The notes under the pieces: model-generated | Seen by the model: the letters and a program-made list of their open reading frames with translations, nothing else | Told to the model about the DNA's origin: nothing | The model's database searches: none | Position numbers and translations under genes: made by a program | Part shown: one piece after another, positions 35,404 through 45,255 of the stretch | How positions within the stretch are numbered: the first letter of the stretch is position 1 | Layout of the letters: each line of letters opens with the position of its first letter | Assembly (NCBI RefSeq): GCF_023028345.1 | Contig: NZ_CP095487.1 | Coordinates: 2,728,001-2,792,000 of the forward strand | DNA from: Halorientalis marina | GTDB lineage: Archaea; Halobacteriota; Halobacteria; Halobacteriales; Haloarculaceae | Reading direction: 5' to 3' | DNA: 64,000 bases

Positions 35404-36603
35404 TCAGTCCCGACGGCGCGCGATGAGGGCGAGCGCGAGCACTGCCGCCAGGAGCGCCGGGAGGCCGAACCCGGGACCGAAGCCGTTAGAGGGTTCGGTC
35501 GTCTCCGCGGCCGTACTCGTCTCGGTCGCGGTCGCCGTCGTCCCGCTGAAGCCCTGAATCGTGTACTCGGTGCTCATACCCTCGTGGGAGGCCGCGATGG
35601 TGTGTTCGCCCTCCCCTTCGACCGTGAACGTGAGCCGTCCCTCGCCGTCCGTCTCACCGACCGTGTTCCCGTCGAGCGTCACGCTCACGTCCGAGATGGG
35701 GTTCCCGTACTCGTTCGTGATGCGGACACTGACCGGTTCGCCGGTGACCACGCGGTCGGCCGAGGGCGTGATGTTGAGTTCCGGAGCGCGATTGATCGAG
35801 AAGTTCACCGTTTTGGGCTGTTCGTCGACCCTGACCGTCCGGGACGCCTCGGTGTAGTTCTCCTTGGTGACGGTCACGTCGTAGTTGTCGTTGACCGGCA
35901 CGGTGGTCGAGGTCTCGCCGTTCTGCAGGGTCGAGAGCCCGCTCGTGATCCCCTCGATGGAGATGCGTGCGTCCTGTACCGGCCGTGGCGAATCGAAGCG
36001 GTCGTCGGTCACGTCGAAGGTCACCGAGACCGACCCGGACTCGATCTGCATCGACTCGCTGACATCGCCGTCGACCTGCAGGTCCGTCCGGTTCCGGAAG
36101 TACCCTTCACGGAAGACGACGAGGCGGTACTCGCCCTGTTCGACGGTGGGCGTCTCCAGCATCCCGTTCTCGTCGGTCCGGGCGTTGACGACCGGTGTCC
36201 CGCTCTGCCACAGGCGAACGACGGCGTTGCTTAGCCGGTCGCCGTCCGTATCGAAGACGGTGACCGTCGCCGAACCCTTCTGTGCGACGCCGATCTCGAC
36301 GCGCTGGCCCTCGGCGCTCTCGATGACGTAGGGCTGGTTCCTGACGTACTGGTCGCTCGTGACATCGAGTTCCACTTCCGCCCCCCGCGGCACGTCGATG
36401 AGTGCCTGCCCGTTCGAGCGCGTCGTCTCCGTGGTGTTCCCACCGTCCCAGGAGGCCCTGATCGTCGCCCCGCCGACGCGCTCGTCCGCCTGGTTAGCCA
36501 CCGTCACCGTGAGAGTTACCTGCTCGCTCTGTGCTGCGGTCGGCATCGGTACCGCCGCGACCGCCACGACGACCGCGACACACACGACGGTTGTCCGTCT
36601 CAT
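35404..36603 (-). CDS. PGF-CTERM surface protein with Ig-like/carboxypeptidase-regulatory repeats
   Basis: 399 residues from ATG 36603. Sec signal MRRTTVVCVAVVVAVAAVPMPTAAQ. Four repeats with the pattern 'VTVxDxDGxxLxNAxV.LxxxG' (about every 75-80 residues). The C-terminus NGFGPGFGLPALLAAVLALALIARRRD is a PGF-CTERM tripartite signal processed by archaeosortase A, giving a lipid-anchored surface protein. Function unknown. Confidence 0.85.
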   Translation of the reverse strand: MRRTTVVCVAVVVAVAAVPMPTAAQSEQVTLTVTVANQADERVGGATIRASWDGGNTTETTRSNGQALIDVPRGAEVELDVTSDQYVRNQPYVIESAEGQRVEIGVAQKGSATVTVFDTDGDRLSNAVVRLWQSGTPVVNARTDENGMLETPTVEQGEYRLVVFREGYFRNRTDLQVDGDVSESMQIESGSVSVTFDVTDDRFDSPRPVQDARISIEGITSGLSTLQNGETSTTVPVNDNYDVTVTKENYTEASRTVRVDEQPKTVNFSINRAPELNITPSADRVVTGEPVSVRITNEYGNPISDVSVTLDGNTVGETDGEGRLTFTVEGEGEHTIAASHEGMSTEYTIQGFSGTTATATETSTAAETTEPSNGFGPGFGLPALLAAVLALALIARRRD

Positions 36604-36685
36604 ACAGTGATAACTCGGCAAGCAGTGATAAACCTCTGTCGGCAGTCCGCAGGCAGTAAGAAACGACTACGCCGGTATCCGTCGA

Positions 36686-37657
36686 CTACCGGATGCCGCC
36701 GCTCGGGGCGCCGGGGGAACTCCCGCCGATGTCGGCCGCCGTGGACTCGACCTCGTCGGGACTGATCGTCGGGACCGGCCCGGGAATCGTCCGCGCGAGT
36801 GCGGCCGCCGCGACGCCGTGTGACAGCGCCGTCCCGATACTCTCGCCGGCGAGACGGCGGCCGAGGAATGCCCCGGTGAAGGCGTCGTGTTGCCCGGTCC
36901 GGTCGACGCCCGTCGTCTCGACGGCCTCGCGCTCGTGAATCGTCGCGTCGTGCCACGCGAGCGCCCCGTGTTCGCCCCGCGTGATGACGACCGTCTCGAA
37001 GTCGTACTCCGAGGCGACCGCGTGGGCGATCTCCCGGGGCTTGCCCTGCTTTTTCAGGACCCTGCCGGCGTCGTCGTCGTTCACGACCAGCACGTCGACG
37101 GCCGGGAACACCGCTTCGAGCGTCTCGCGTGCCTCGTCCCTGTCCCAGAGGTCGGGCCGGTAGTCCATCCCGAGGACGGAGGTGCCGCCGGACGCTCTGA
37201 GGACGGCGTTTGCCGTGTCCACGACGGTCTCGGACAGCGCCAGCGTCTCGCCGCTCAGGAACACCGCTTCGGCGTCCTGGATGCGCTCCATCGGGAGATC
37301 ACCCGGCTCGACCGTCTCGATGGCCGTTCCGTGGCGGTCGTCGATGACCACGTTCTCGCGGGGTGTCTCGCCGCCCTCGTAGAAGGTCAGCCCCTGGCGG
37401 TAGTCGCCACCTTCCGTCCACGTCACGGCGGTCGTCAGGCCGTGGCTCCGGAGCTCGCCGACGACGCGCCTGCCCAGCGGGGTGTCGGCCATCTTCGAGG
37501 TCCAAGTCGTGTCCGTCCCGAGTCGACTCGCCGCCACGGCGACGCTGCTCGCAGCCCCTGCGGCCCAGGCGTCGAACGTGTCGACCGTCTCCAGCCGGCT
37601 GTCCCGCGGCGGTGACAACCGCAGTGCTGTCTCGCCGAACGTCACCAGATCCGTCAT
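36686..37657 (-). CDS. PfkB-family sugar kinase, KdgK-like, with variant GQHD motif
   Basis: 323 residues. Ribokinase-type start (LVTFGETALRLSPPRDSRLETVDTFDAWAAGAASSVAVAASRLG) matches haloarchaeal 2-keto-3-deoxygluconate kinases. The usual anion-hole motif G-A/T-G-D is here G255-Q-H-D258 (DRTGQHDAFTGAF): the catalytic aspartate is kept but the loop is changed. Active, altered-substrate and inactive versions are all possible. Likely substrate KDG or a related sugar acid, by family only. Confidence 0.8.
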   Translation of the reverse strand: MTDLVTFGETALRLSPPRDSRLETVDTFDAWAAGAASSVAVAASRLGTDTTWTSKMADTPLGRRVVGELRSHGLTTAVTWTEGGDYRQGLTFYEGGETPRENVVIDDRHGTAIETVEPGDLPMERIQDAEAVFLSGETLALSETVVDTANAVLRASGGTSVLGMDYRPDLWDRDEARETLEAVFPAVDVLVVNDDDAGRVLKKQGKPREIAHAVASEYDFETVVITRGEHGALAWHDATIHEREAVETTGVDRTGQHDAFTGAFLGRRLAGESIGTALSHGVAAAALARTIPGPVPTISPDEVESTAADIGGSSPGAPSGGIR

Positions 37658-37751
37658 ACACGCGGCCTCGTACGGCGGGGGTTTAGTTGGTCCGGTCGTT
37701 TCAGCCCGCGAACACCACCGGGAACCGCACGCTTGCGGCCGGTTGCTGCCG

Positions 37752-39977
37752 TCAGTTGCTCCCTCCGTGGCCGGGGTAGTCCCGCTCGAAGCGGGCCTCG
37801 ATCTCGTCGCGGTCGAACTCGATCACGACCGGACGGCCGTGCGGACAGGCCCAGGGGTTCGCACACTCGTCGAGGCTGGCGAGCAGATCGACGACCGTCC
37901 CCTCCGTCAGCGACGTGTTGCCCGTGATTGAGGGGTAGCAGGCCATGTCCGCGAGCAGGTCGTCCGCGACCGCGTCGACCGTCTCCGCGGCCGCCGCCTC
38001 CCCCGTGACGAACGCCGAGAGGACGTCCCGGACGAGGTCCGGCCCCGCCGCCTCCGCGACGAGTTCGGGAACCGTCCGCACCGCGACGGTCCGGTCGTCG
38101 GTCCGCTCGGCCCGGAAGCCGAGCCGTGCCAGGGCGTCCTCGTACTCCTCGAACAGCGCCGCTTCCCGCGCGGTCAGGGAGAGTTCGACCGGCTCTGCGA
38201 GCGCCTGCGCGGCCGTCTCGCCGGCGAACCGCTCGCGGAGGCGCTCGTAGTTGATCCGCTCGTCGGCCGCGTGCTGGTCGATCAACACGAGCCCGTCGGC
38301 CGTCTCGGCCACGACGTAGGTGTCGTCCAACTGGCCCAGCACGCGCATCGTCGGCAGTCGCTCGAACGACTCCCGCTCGCCGGCGGCCCCATCCGTTTCC
38401 GCTGCGCCCGTCCCGAGCCGCGCCTGCTCCGTCCCCGTCCGGAACCGGCGCGTGTGCGGGTCCGCCGCGCCGTCGGGAGCCGTGCCCGCGTCGGCCGTGT
38501 CCTCGCTGGTCCGCCCCGCACCGCCCGCGTCCGGTTCCGCGTCGCTCGTGTGCGTCGCCGCGTCGTCAGCACCGCTCGTCGACGCCGCCGAATCGGGCTG
38601 TCGGTCCCCGGCCGGTCCCGTCTCCCGGATGTCGTCGGGGCCGATGGGGTCGCCCTCGTCGGTCGGTGGCGCTGGCGGCGTCTCCGCGGCGCGTCCCGTC
38701 GCGTCACCGGCCTGCCGTTCGTCCGCCGTCGCGTCACCGGCCTGCCGTTCGTCCGCCGCCGCGTCACCGGCGCGGCCCTCGTCGGCCGCCGCCGCGTCGT
38801 CGGCGGACCGCCCCGAGGCCCCCGGGTCGTCACGAGTCGGCGTGATTTCGGTCTGGTCCAGCGCGGAGCGGCCGCGTGGGGCCGACGAGCGGACCAGCCC
38901 CTCGCGGAGGAGCGCGTCCTCCACGGCGGACCTGACCTGCTCGCGGACGCCCTCCGGGTCGGCGAAGCGGACCTCCATCTTCCGGGGATGGACGTTCACG
39001 TCCACGGTGTCGCCGGGGATGTCGAGGAAGCAGACGGCGAAGGGATAGCGGTCGGCCGCGAGCTGGCCGCCGTAGGCGTCGACGACGGCGTCCCGGACCG
39101 TCGACGAGCGCACGTATCGGCCGTTGACGTAGGTCGTGACGTATTCGTTGCTCGCGCGGTTGGTCTCGGGGTGGCTGACCAGGCCCGAAACGCCGTCGAG
39201 CGGGCCGTCGGGGAGTTCGCCGCCCCCCTGCTCGTCGGTTCCTTGCTCGTCGGTACCCACCTCGATCATCGCTTTCGCCACGTCACGGCCGTAGACGGCC
39301 ATGACAGCGCTCTGCAGGTCGCCCTGCCCGGTCGTGGCGAAGGTCTCGCGGCCGTCGTGGTCCAGCGAGACGGCCACGTCCGGGTTCGCGAGGGCGTAGC
39401 TCGTCACGATGTCGTTGACGTGGGCGAACTCCGTCCCGTCCTGCTTGAGGTACTTCCGCCTGGCGGGGACGTTGTAGAAGAGGTCCGCGACCTCGATAGT
39501 CGTGCCCGGCGGACGGCCCGCGGGTTCGACGCTCGTCACCTCGCCGCCCTCGACGCGGAGTTCGGTGCCGTGGGTCGCTCCGCCGTCGGTCCCGTCGGTT
39601 CCGGCCGTCGCATCGTCGCGGGGTCGCGTCGTGATCGTCAGCCGCGAGACCGCACCGATGGCGTGCAGGGCCTCGCCGCGGAAGCCAAGCGTGCCCACGC
39701 CGGATTCGAGGTCGCCGATATTCCGTATCTTCGAGGTGGTGTGTTCCTCGACGGCCCGCCGGACCTCGGATTCGGTCATGCCGACCCCGTCGTCGGTGAT
39801 GCGGATGGCCTCCTTGCCGCCGGCCTCGACGGCCACCGCGACGCGGTCGGCGTCGGCGTCGAGACTGTTCTCGACGAGTTCCTTGACGACCGAGGCTGGC
39901 CGCTCGACCACCTCCCCCGCGGCGATGCGCTCGACGGTCTGCTGGTCGAGTTCCCTGATCCGACCGTCCTCGCTCAT
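37752..39977 (-). CDS. mutL: DNA mismatch repair protein MutL (endonuclease type)
   Basis: 741 residues. GHKL ATPase motifs IAAGEVVERPASVVKELVENSLDADA, DDGVGM, TLGFRGEAL. A long acidic linker (about residues 380-540) joins the C-terminal domain with the metal-binding endonuclease motif DQHAADERINYER (about residue 566) and ACPHGRP near the end, so it nicks DNA like MutL of bacteria lacking MutH. The N-terminus is certain (MSEDGRIRELDQQTVERIAAGEVVE). mutS lies 20.5 kb away on the same strand. Confidence 0.97.
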   Translation of the reverse strand: MSEDGRIRELDQQTVERIAAGEVVERPASVVKELVENSLDADADRVAVAVEAGGKEAIRITDDGVGMTESEVRRAVEEHTTSKIRNIGDLESGVGTLGFRGEALHAIGAVSRLTITTRPRDDATAGTDGTDGGATHGTELRVEGGEVTSVEPAGRPPGTTIEVADLFYNVPARRKYLKQDGTEFAHVNDIVTSYALANPDVAVSLDHDGRETFATTGQGDLQSAVMAVYGRDVAKAMIEVGTDEQGTDEQGGGELPDGPLDGVSGLVSHPETNRASNEYVTTYVNGRYVRSSTVRDAVVDAYGGQLAADRYPFAVCFLDIPGDTVDVNVHPRKMEVRFADPEGVREQVRSAVEDALLREGLVRSSAPRGRSALDQTEITPTRDDPGASGRSADDAAAADEGRAGDAAADERQAGDATADERQAGDATGRAAETPPAPPTDEGDPIGPDDIRETGPAGDRQPDSAASTSGADDAATHTSDAEPDAGGAGRTSEDTADAGTAPDGAADPHTRRFRTGTEQARLGTGAAETDGAAGERESFERLPTMRVLGQLDDTYVVAETADGLVLIDQHAADERINYERLRERFAGETAAQALAEPVELSLTAREAALFEEYEDALARLGFRAERTDDRTVAVRTVPELVAEAAGPDLVRDVLSAFVTGEAAAAETVDAVADDLLADMACYPSITGNTSLTEGTVVDLLASLDECANPWACPHGRPVVIEFDRDEIEARFERDYPGHGGSN
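38700..38789 (-). repeat. In-frame 30-bp tandem repeat in the MutL linker
   Basis: Three units of 30 bp (GCGTCACCGGCCTGCCGTTC... on the plus strand); the first two are nearly identical, the third diverged. They encode repeated DERQAGDATA-type residues in the disordered linker. A recombination-prone microsatellite of coding DNA, with no effect on catalytic domains. Confidence 0.75.
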
Positions 39978-40058
39978 TGCTCGCCCCTGGGGGGCTTACG
40001 CACTTGAGGGTGCCGACGCCGCGGTGAAAGTTATATGCCCCCCGCCACAGGGGCCGGT

Positions 40059-40817
40059 ATGCGACTCGAAAACGAGACGGCGTTCATCACCGGCGCGGGG
40101 TCCGGCCTCGGCCGGGCCGCCGCCGAACGGTTCGCGGCGGAAGGAGCGACCATCGTCGCGGCGGACATCGACACGGACGGCCTCGACGAGACGGCCGACC
40201 GCGTCGCCGACGCTGGCGGCGAGGTGACGACCCACGAACTCGACGTGCGCGACCGCGAGGCGTTCGCCGCGGCCGTCGACGCGACCGTCGAGGAGCACGG
40301 GCTCGACATCGTGCTGAACAACGCCGGCATCAGCCACGGCCGCACCGACATGGAGACCATCGAGGACGACCTCCGCGACCGTGTCATCGACATCAACGTC
40401 AAGGGGGTCTGGAACGGCTGTCGCGCCGCCATCCCCCACCTCAAGGAACAGGGCTCGGGTGCCATCGTCAACACCGCGTCGCTGGCGGGCGTCATCGGCG
40501 CGCCGAAACTGTCGGCGTACTCGCTCTCGAAGGGTGCGGTCGTGAACTTCACACGCTCCATCGCGGCCGAACTCGGCCCCCACGGCGTCCGCGCGAACGC
40601 GGTCTGTCCCGGCGTGACCGACACGCCGATGCCCCGCGAGGACTTCGGCCAGGGCAACTGGGAGGAGACGAAAGCGGAGATGGCGAAGCAGTATCCGCTC
40701 CGCCGGCTCGGCGAACCGGAGGACGTGGCGAACGCGATGCTGTTTCTCGCCTCCGACGAGGCCGACTGGATCACCGGCCACGCGCTCGTGATCGACGGCG
40801 GGTACTCGATCTCGTGA
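40059..40817 (+). CDS. Short-chain dehydrogenase/reductase (paralog)
   Basis: 252 residues from ATG 40059. TGAGSGLG, NNAG, catalytic SLAGVIGAPKLSAYSLSKGAVV, CPGVTDTPM. It resembles the SDR at 33135 through the whole length (VIDINVKGVWNGC versus VIDVNIKGVWNGC). TTATAT at 40031-40036 is a TATA box 26 nt upstream, indicating a leaderless mRNA. Substrate unknown. Confidence 0.9.
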   Translation: MRLENETAFITGAGSGLGRAAAERFAAEGATIVAADIDTDGLDETADRVADAGGEVTTHELDVRDREAFAAAVDATVEEHGLDIVLNNAGISHGRTDMETIEDDLRDRVIDINVKGVWNGCRAAIPHLKEQGSGAIVNTASLAGVIGAPKLSAYSLSKGAVVNFTRSIAAELGPHGVRANAVCPGVTDTPMPREDFGQGNWEETKAEMAKQYPLRRLGEPEDVANAMLFLASDEADWITGHALVIDGGYSIS

Positions 40818-40944
40818 TCGGCGGCCACTGACCGCTCACCGTCACCCCGACCGTTCGCGGCGGTCGGCGTCGCTGCGCCCGGTAGCGCCGCCTACGTGAC
40901 GAAATCACAAGCTAGATATGGGAGACCGCTAACCGATTGCACGC

Positions 40945-43329
40945 ATGCGGAGACAGCGATTGGTCCCCTACTGCTGTCTCGTCGCCCTGCTCTGTCTCGG
41001 GGCCGCCGCCATGGCGGCGCCAGCAGCAGCCGACGGGACGGCCACGACTGCATCGGACGTTCGGACTGTCGCCCAGTCCGACTCGAATCAGACGTTCAAC
41101 AACACCGGATTCGTCGCGCTCACGCGGGCCGATGACGGCTCGCTGTACCTCGCCGGTATCTCCGGCAACTTCAGTCCGGCGACGGGCGGTGCCGGCGGGA
41201 GCGCGACGCTGATCAAGCAGGCACCCGACGGTTCGTCGGCGTGGACGCGGACGTTCCCCGTCGGCGGCTCCAACACCACGAGCGTGTTCATGGCCGTCGA
41301 GCCCGGACCCAACGGCGGTGTGTACGGCGTCCAGATCTCGTACAACCGCTCGGGGGGTTACTCGCCACCGAACGCGACGCTCATGCGGGTCAGTGCCGGC
41401 GGGACGGTCCAGTGGCGCGAGCCGTTGCCGTCCGGGACACTGAACAACCGACAGCCGCTGACGGCTACCGACAGCGGTATCATCGTCGCCAACCGGACGC
41501 GGGACGGACTCGAACTGTTCCGGTACGGCCCGGACGGTGACCGGGACTGGACCGAGAGCTACGACGTCAGACCCGACCGGGTCTCCGTCGACGCGGTCGA
41601 CGACGGTTACCTCCTCTCGGGGACGGTCGACTTCGAGTCACCGTGGCTCATGCGGATCGACGAGGCCGGGACGGTCCAGTCCAACACGACGTTCCCGAGC
41701 ACCGAAATCGGAGACGTCGCCGACGCCGTCCCGACGCCGGACGGGGGCGTCGTCCTGGTCGGGTCCGGCAGCGGCTTCGGCGGCACGACCAGCCCGGTCG
41801 CCGTCGGCGTCGGCCCCGACGACACGGTTCGCTGGACCCGCGTCGTCGGGAGCACCAGCGAGAACCGTATCAGCGACGTGCTACGGACGGACGACGGGTT
41901 CGTCCTCGTCGGCGGCGAGGCGTTCGCCCGGACGGGGCCGACCGAGACGACGCTCACCGGCGTCGGCTTCGACGGGGCCGTCCAGTACCGGACCAGCGTG
42001 CCCGGCTTCCTGCAGGCCACCGTCACGCCCGGCCCCGGTGACCGGCTCACGCTCGCGGGCCTGACGGAGCGGAGTCGGCGGACCCTGGAGAGCGGTGTCC
42101 GTACGGTCGCGCTTCCGAGCCCCGACCCGGACGCGAGCGCCGAACTGGAAGCCGACGCCGGCATCGACTCCGGCGACACCAGCTACCGCGGGCAGAACCT
42201 CCTGCTTCAGAGCCCGCGACGGGCCGGGGAGACGGTCGAAATCGTCTCGCTGCCCGGCGAGTACGACGACTTCGAGCCCCACGTCGCCCGGCACGTGACG
42301 CTCGACCGCAACGGCCGAGCGATCGTCGAGACGGCGTCGCTCGCGGAGGGGCGATACGTCGTCGAGATCGACGACGAGCCGGTCCTCGTCGAGAGCGGGT
42401 CGGTCGTCACCACGAGCGGTCGCGAGGACGCGAGCTTCGAGCTGCAGAGCCACGACATCTACAGTTACAGTCGCGGCTCCGAGGAGGGGCAGTTCGTCGA
42501 CCGCGCGGCCGGCGAGGAGACGGCGACCCTGACGTGGGACTCCTCGCGGCGTGACTACGTCGCGCAGGTCAGCGTCAGTCGGTTCCGCGGCGACGCGGTG
42601 TCCGAGTCGACGCTAGAGGAGTTCCTCGGCGGCGCCGACGGCTTCACCGGGACGACGACGGTGAACGGCGTCCCGGTCGCGCTGATCGAATCGGGCGAGG
42701 AGATGGAGGTGGACGCGTCGGTCACCGCCCTCGACCCCGGAATGTACGACGTGCGAATCGGCGGTGCCGACACCAGCGAGGTCGGCGACTCCGAGACGAC
42801 GCGGGTCGTCGTCGGGACGACCGAGCGCCGGCCGCTCTCGGTCTCCATCGGCGACGAACCCGTCGAGGTGTCGGTCGGTAACGAGACCGAGCGCAACATC
42901 ACCGTCTCGGGCGTGACCCACGGGGTCGCCGCGGCGTCGATGAGCGCCAACGTGAGCGGCCAGCCGCTGGTCGATCTGAACCTCGGCGTCGAGATCAACG
43001 GCACGCGGTCGAGCGGGAGCGCGGGCCGCGGACCGGACTACGCGGAAGCCGGGGCGAGTTCCCTCGGCGGCGACACGGCCAACGGCACGATCACGCTCGG
43101 CACGCTCGGCGTGGGTGCCGAACCCCGGGAGATCGACCCCGACGCGAACACGACCAACACGGTCACGTTCGGCATCGACTGGGTCGTCGACGAGCGGGGC
43201 ATCCCCTACACCGTGCCCGACTCGATGGCGATCACCGTCGAGGTGAGCGACATCGAGAACGCGACCGGCGAGACGCGCGAGCGCCCGCCGCGGCCGCGAC
43301 CGGGAGCGAGTGCGGGAGCGCACGACTGA
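40945..43329 (+). CDS. Large secreted protein with beta-propeller-like and Ig-like regions
   Basis: 794 residues. Sec signal MRRQRLVPYCCLVALLCLGAAAMAA. Residues 45-390 hold repeated 'DGGxxLVGxG' blades (VLVGSGSGFGGTT, FVLVGGEAFARTG) resembling PQQ/Kelch-like propellers. Residues 420-760 are beta-rich adhesion-like domains. No C-terminal anchor signal is evident; the tail is proline/arginine-rich. TATA-like TAGATAT about 30 nt upstream. Function unknown. Confidence 0.7.
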   Translation: MRRQRLVPYCCLVALLCLGAAAMAAPAAADGTATTASDVRTVAQSDSNQTFNNTGFVALTRADDGSLYLAGISGNFSPATGGAGGSATLIKQAPDGSSAWTRTFPVGGSNTTSVFMAVEPGPNGGVYGVQISYNRSGGYSPPNATLMRVSAGGTVQWREPLPSGTLNNRQPLTATDSGIIVANRTRDGLELFRYGPDGDRDWTESYDVRPDRVSVDAVDDGYLLSGTVDFESPWLMRIDEAGTVQSNTTFPSTEIGDVADAVPTPDGGVVLVGSGSGFGGTTSPVAVGVGPDDTVRWTRVVGSTSENRISDVLRTDDGFVLVGGEAFARTGPTETTLTGVGFDGAVQYRTSVPGFLQATVTPGPGDRLTLAGLTERSRRTLESGVRTVALPSPDPDASAELEADAGIDSGDTSYRGQNLLLQSPRRAGETVEIVSLPGEYDDFEPHVARHVTLDRNGRAIVETASLAEGRYVVEIDDEPVLVESGSVVTTSGREDASFELQSHDIYSYSRGSEEGQFVDRAAGEETATLTWDSSRRDYVAQVSVSRFRGDAVSESTLEEFLGGADGFTGTTTVNGVPVALIESGEEMEVDASVTALDPGMYDVRIGGADTSEVGDSETTRVVVGTTERRPLSVSIGDEPVEVSVGNETERNITVSGVTHGVAAASMSANVSGQPLVDLNLGVEINGTRSSGSAGRGPDYAEAGASSLGGDTANGTITLGTLGVGAEPREIDPDANTTNTVTFGIDWVVDERGIPYTVPDSMAITVEVSDIENATGETRERPPRPRPGASAGAHD

Positions 43330-43339
43330 GACCGCTCTC

Positions 43340-45082
43340 TCAGTCCGCCTCTGCGACCGCCGAGGGATCGGCGGTCGCGACTTCCGAGGCCCCACGCGGG
43401 AGACGCACGACGACGCGTGCGCCCCCGGGCTCCTCGGCCACGAACGAGAGGTCGCCGCCGGTTCTCGTGACGCCCCAGTAGACCGCCCAGAGGCCCAGGC
43501 CGCTCCCGTGTTCCAGCGGCGACTCCTCGCCGTCCCGGATGACGGCCCGCTCCCGTTCGGGGATACCGGGGCCGTTGTCCGCGACGGTCACGGCGACGGC
43601 GTCCGGCCGGTCCGGGTCCACGTCGGCCGTCACGTCGACGGTCGGCGTCTCGGCGTCGTTGTGTTCGGCCGCGTTCTCGACGAGGTTCCGCAGGACCGGT
43701 TCCAGGATGCGCTCGTCGACGGGTACCGTCAGCGTCGGGTCCACGTCGGTCCGGATAGCGACGGCCGGGAACGCGGCGCCGACGGTCTCGATAACGGACT
43801 CGACGACCGTCGCGAGGCGCGTCGCCTCGCCGGCGCGTGGCGTCACGGACATGATCTGCTCGACCTCGCGGGCGCGCTCCCCGAGGGTCACGAGGTCGTC
43901 GGCGGTCGTCAGGATGCCCTCGGCGAGTTCGTCCTCGTCCCGGTCGGCGTCGGTCAGCAGTTCGGCGCGGCCGATGATGCTCGTCATCCGGTTGCGGAGG
44001 TTGTGCCGGAGGACGCGGTTGAGGACGGTCAGCCGCTGCCCGCGGAGGCGCCGGCGAGTCACGTCCCGGACCACGACGGCGCGGCCGGGCGTCCGGCCGT
44101 GGCGGTCCTCGACGGGTGCGACCGCGCCCTCGAAGTGACGGGTCCCGCCGCCGACTGCCAGTTCGAGACAGCCACCGCCAACGAACTCGTCGACGTCGGC
44201 GCCCACGACCGCCGCGAACGGTTCGGTCACGGCCGCCTCGGGCGACGTATCGAACGTCTCGGCGGCGCTGTCGTTGAGCCGGACGACCCGGTCCTGGCGG
44301 TCGACGACGAACACGGGGTCGGCGAGGTCGTCGAGGACCGTCTCCGGGCCGAGGGTGCCGGCCGCGGGCGTCGCCTCGAACAGCCGCCCGGTCGAGACGA
44401 CGAACCCCGCGGAGAGGGCGCTGATGGCGTAGCCGCCCGCCGTCGCGCCGAGGAACGCCGTCGCCGGGACGGCGTCGAAGACCGCCGCGGTCGCGAGGTA
44501 ACAGAGCCACGGCCAGAGGGCCACGAACGACAGCGCGACCCCGAGCGTCGTATCGAGGTGCGCGTAGCGTCGGCAGGTCCGCAGGAGGAGCCCCGTCGCC
44601 GCGACGACGAGGCCCGCGGCGTAGAAGATGGCGAGGCTGTCGGCCAGGCTGGCGGCCTCGTAGACGAACCCCGGGTAGGTCGGCGAGCCGGCCATCGCCC
44701 CGCCGCCCATCACGCTCGCCGTCGCCATCGCAGGGGAGAAGACGACGAAGGCGCTCCCGGCGATGCCGGCCGCGACCGGGGCGAGGAAGGCCAGTCGCTG
44801 TCCCGTCGTCGCGAGGTACGGCAGGCCGTAGTACTCCACGACGAAGGCCACGAACGCGACCGGGATGAGCGTGTACGCGAGCGCCCACACGAGCGAGAGC
44901 CCCGCGATGTTCGGCGCGACGACCCCGTCGGCGACCGCGAGGAGACCGACGACGGCGAGCAGGCGGACGAACGGCCGCGTCGCGCTGCCGCTCTCCGTCC
45001 GCCGGACCCAGACCGCCATGCTCAGCAGTGACAGTCCCGCGCCGATCAGTACCAGCCGAATCGCCGTCAGTACGTGTTCCAT
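43340..45082 (-). CDS. Membrane histidine kinase linked to the CGAAC regulon
   Basis: 580 residues from ATG 45082; the palindrome site at 45117-45128 ends 34 nt upstream, supporting this start. About seven membrane helices (residues 5-215), a PAS-like region (VFVVDRQDRVVRLND), phospho-acceptor box LNRVLRHNLRNRMTSIIGRAELL, HATPase N box LRNLVENAAEHND and VADNGPGI, SGLGLWAV. No response regulator is adjacent. As part of the denitrification region it may sense redox state or nitrogen oxides; this is inference. Confidence 0.85.
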   Translation of the reverse strand: MEHVLTAIRLVLIGAGLSLLSMAVWVRRTESGSATRPFVRLLAVVGLLAVADGVVAPNIAGLSLVWALAYTLIPVAFVAFVVEYYGLPYLATTGQRLAFLAPVAAGIAGSAFVVFSPAMATASVMGGGAMAGSPTYPGFVYEAASLADSLAIFYAAGLVVAATGLLLRTCRRYAHLDTTLGVALSFVALWPWLCYLATAAVFDAVPATAFLGATAGGYAISALSAGFVVSTGRLFEATPAAGTLGPETVLDDLADPVFVVDRQDRVVRLNDSAAETFDTSPEAAVTEPFAAVVGADVDEFVGGGCLELAVGGGTRHFEGAVAPVEDRHGRTPGRAVVVRDVTRRRLRGQRLTVLNRVLRHNLRNRMTSIIGRAELLTDADRDEDELAEGILTTADDLVTLGERAREVEQIMSVTPRAGEATRLATVVESVIETVGAAFPAVAIRTDVDPTLTVPVDERILEPVLRNLVENAAEHNDAETPTVDVTADVDPDRPDAVAVTVADNGPGIPERERAVIRDGEESPLEHGSGLGLWAVYWGVTRTGGDLSFVAEEPGGARVVVRLPRGASEVATADPSAVAEAD

Positions 45083-45116
45083 GTTGCTCCCTCCACTGTC
45101 CCGTTGCCGTCGCGAC

Positions 45117-45128
45117 CGAACCTGTTCG
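45117..45128. promoter_or_regulatory. CGAAC-NN-GTTCG site S1 (upstream of the histidine kinase)
   Basis: CGAACCTGTTCG, a perfect match to the consensus palindrome, 34 nt before the kinase ATG at 45082. First of nine copies found between 45.1 and 55.0 kb. Confidence 0.7.
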
Positions 45129-45234
45129 CGACCATGACAGTGTGACTCGGGGACACCATCAAGAGGGTTGTCCGAACTCCGTACCAAATTCGTCGGGAAT
45201 GTGTACCAACGGCGTCAAACCGGCAAAAGGCAGC

Positions 45235-45255
45235 GAGGAGTAAAATTTACTCCTC
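45235..45255. terminator. Perfect palindrome over the acyl-CoA ligase stop codon
   Basis: GAGGAGTAAAATTTACTCCTC has 10-bp arms around a single centre base and covers the last codons (Glu-Glu) and stop of the ligase. The stretch of A/T at the centre would make a weak loop. It may act as a terminator, or be a coincidence of coding. Confidence 0.35.

Noticed and set aside
38700..38789. CRISPR-like repeats in mutL
   Set aside because: Same reasons: directly adjacent units, no spacers, coding in frame.
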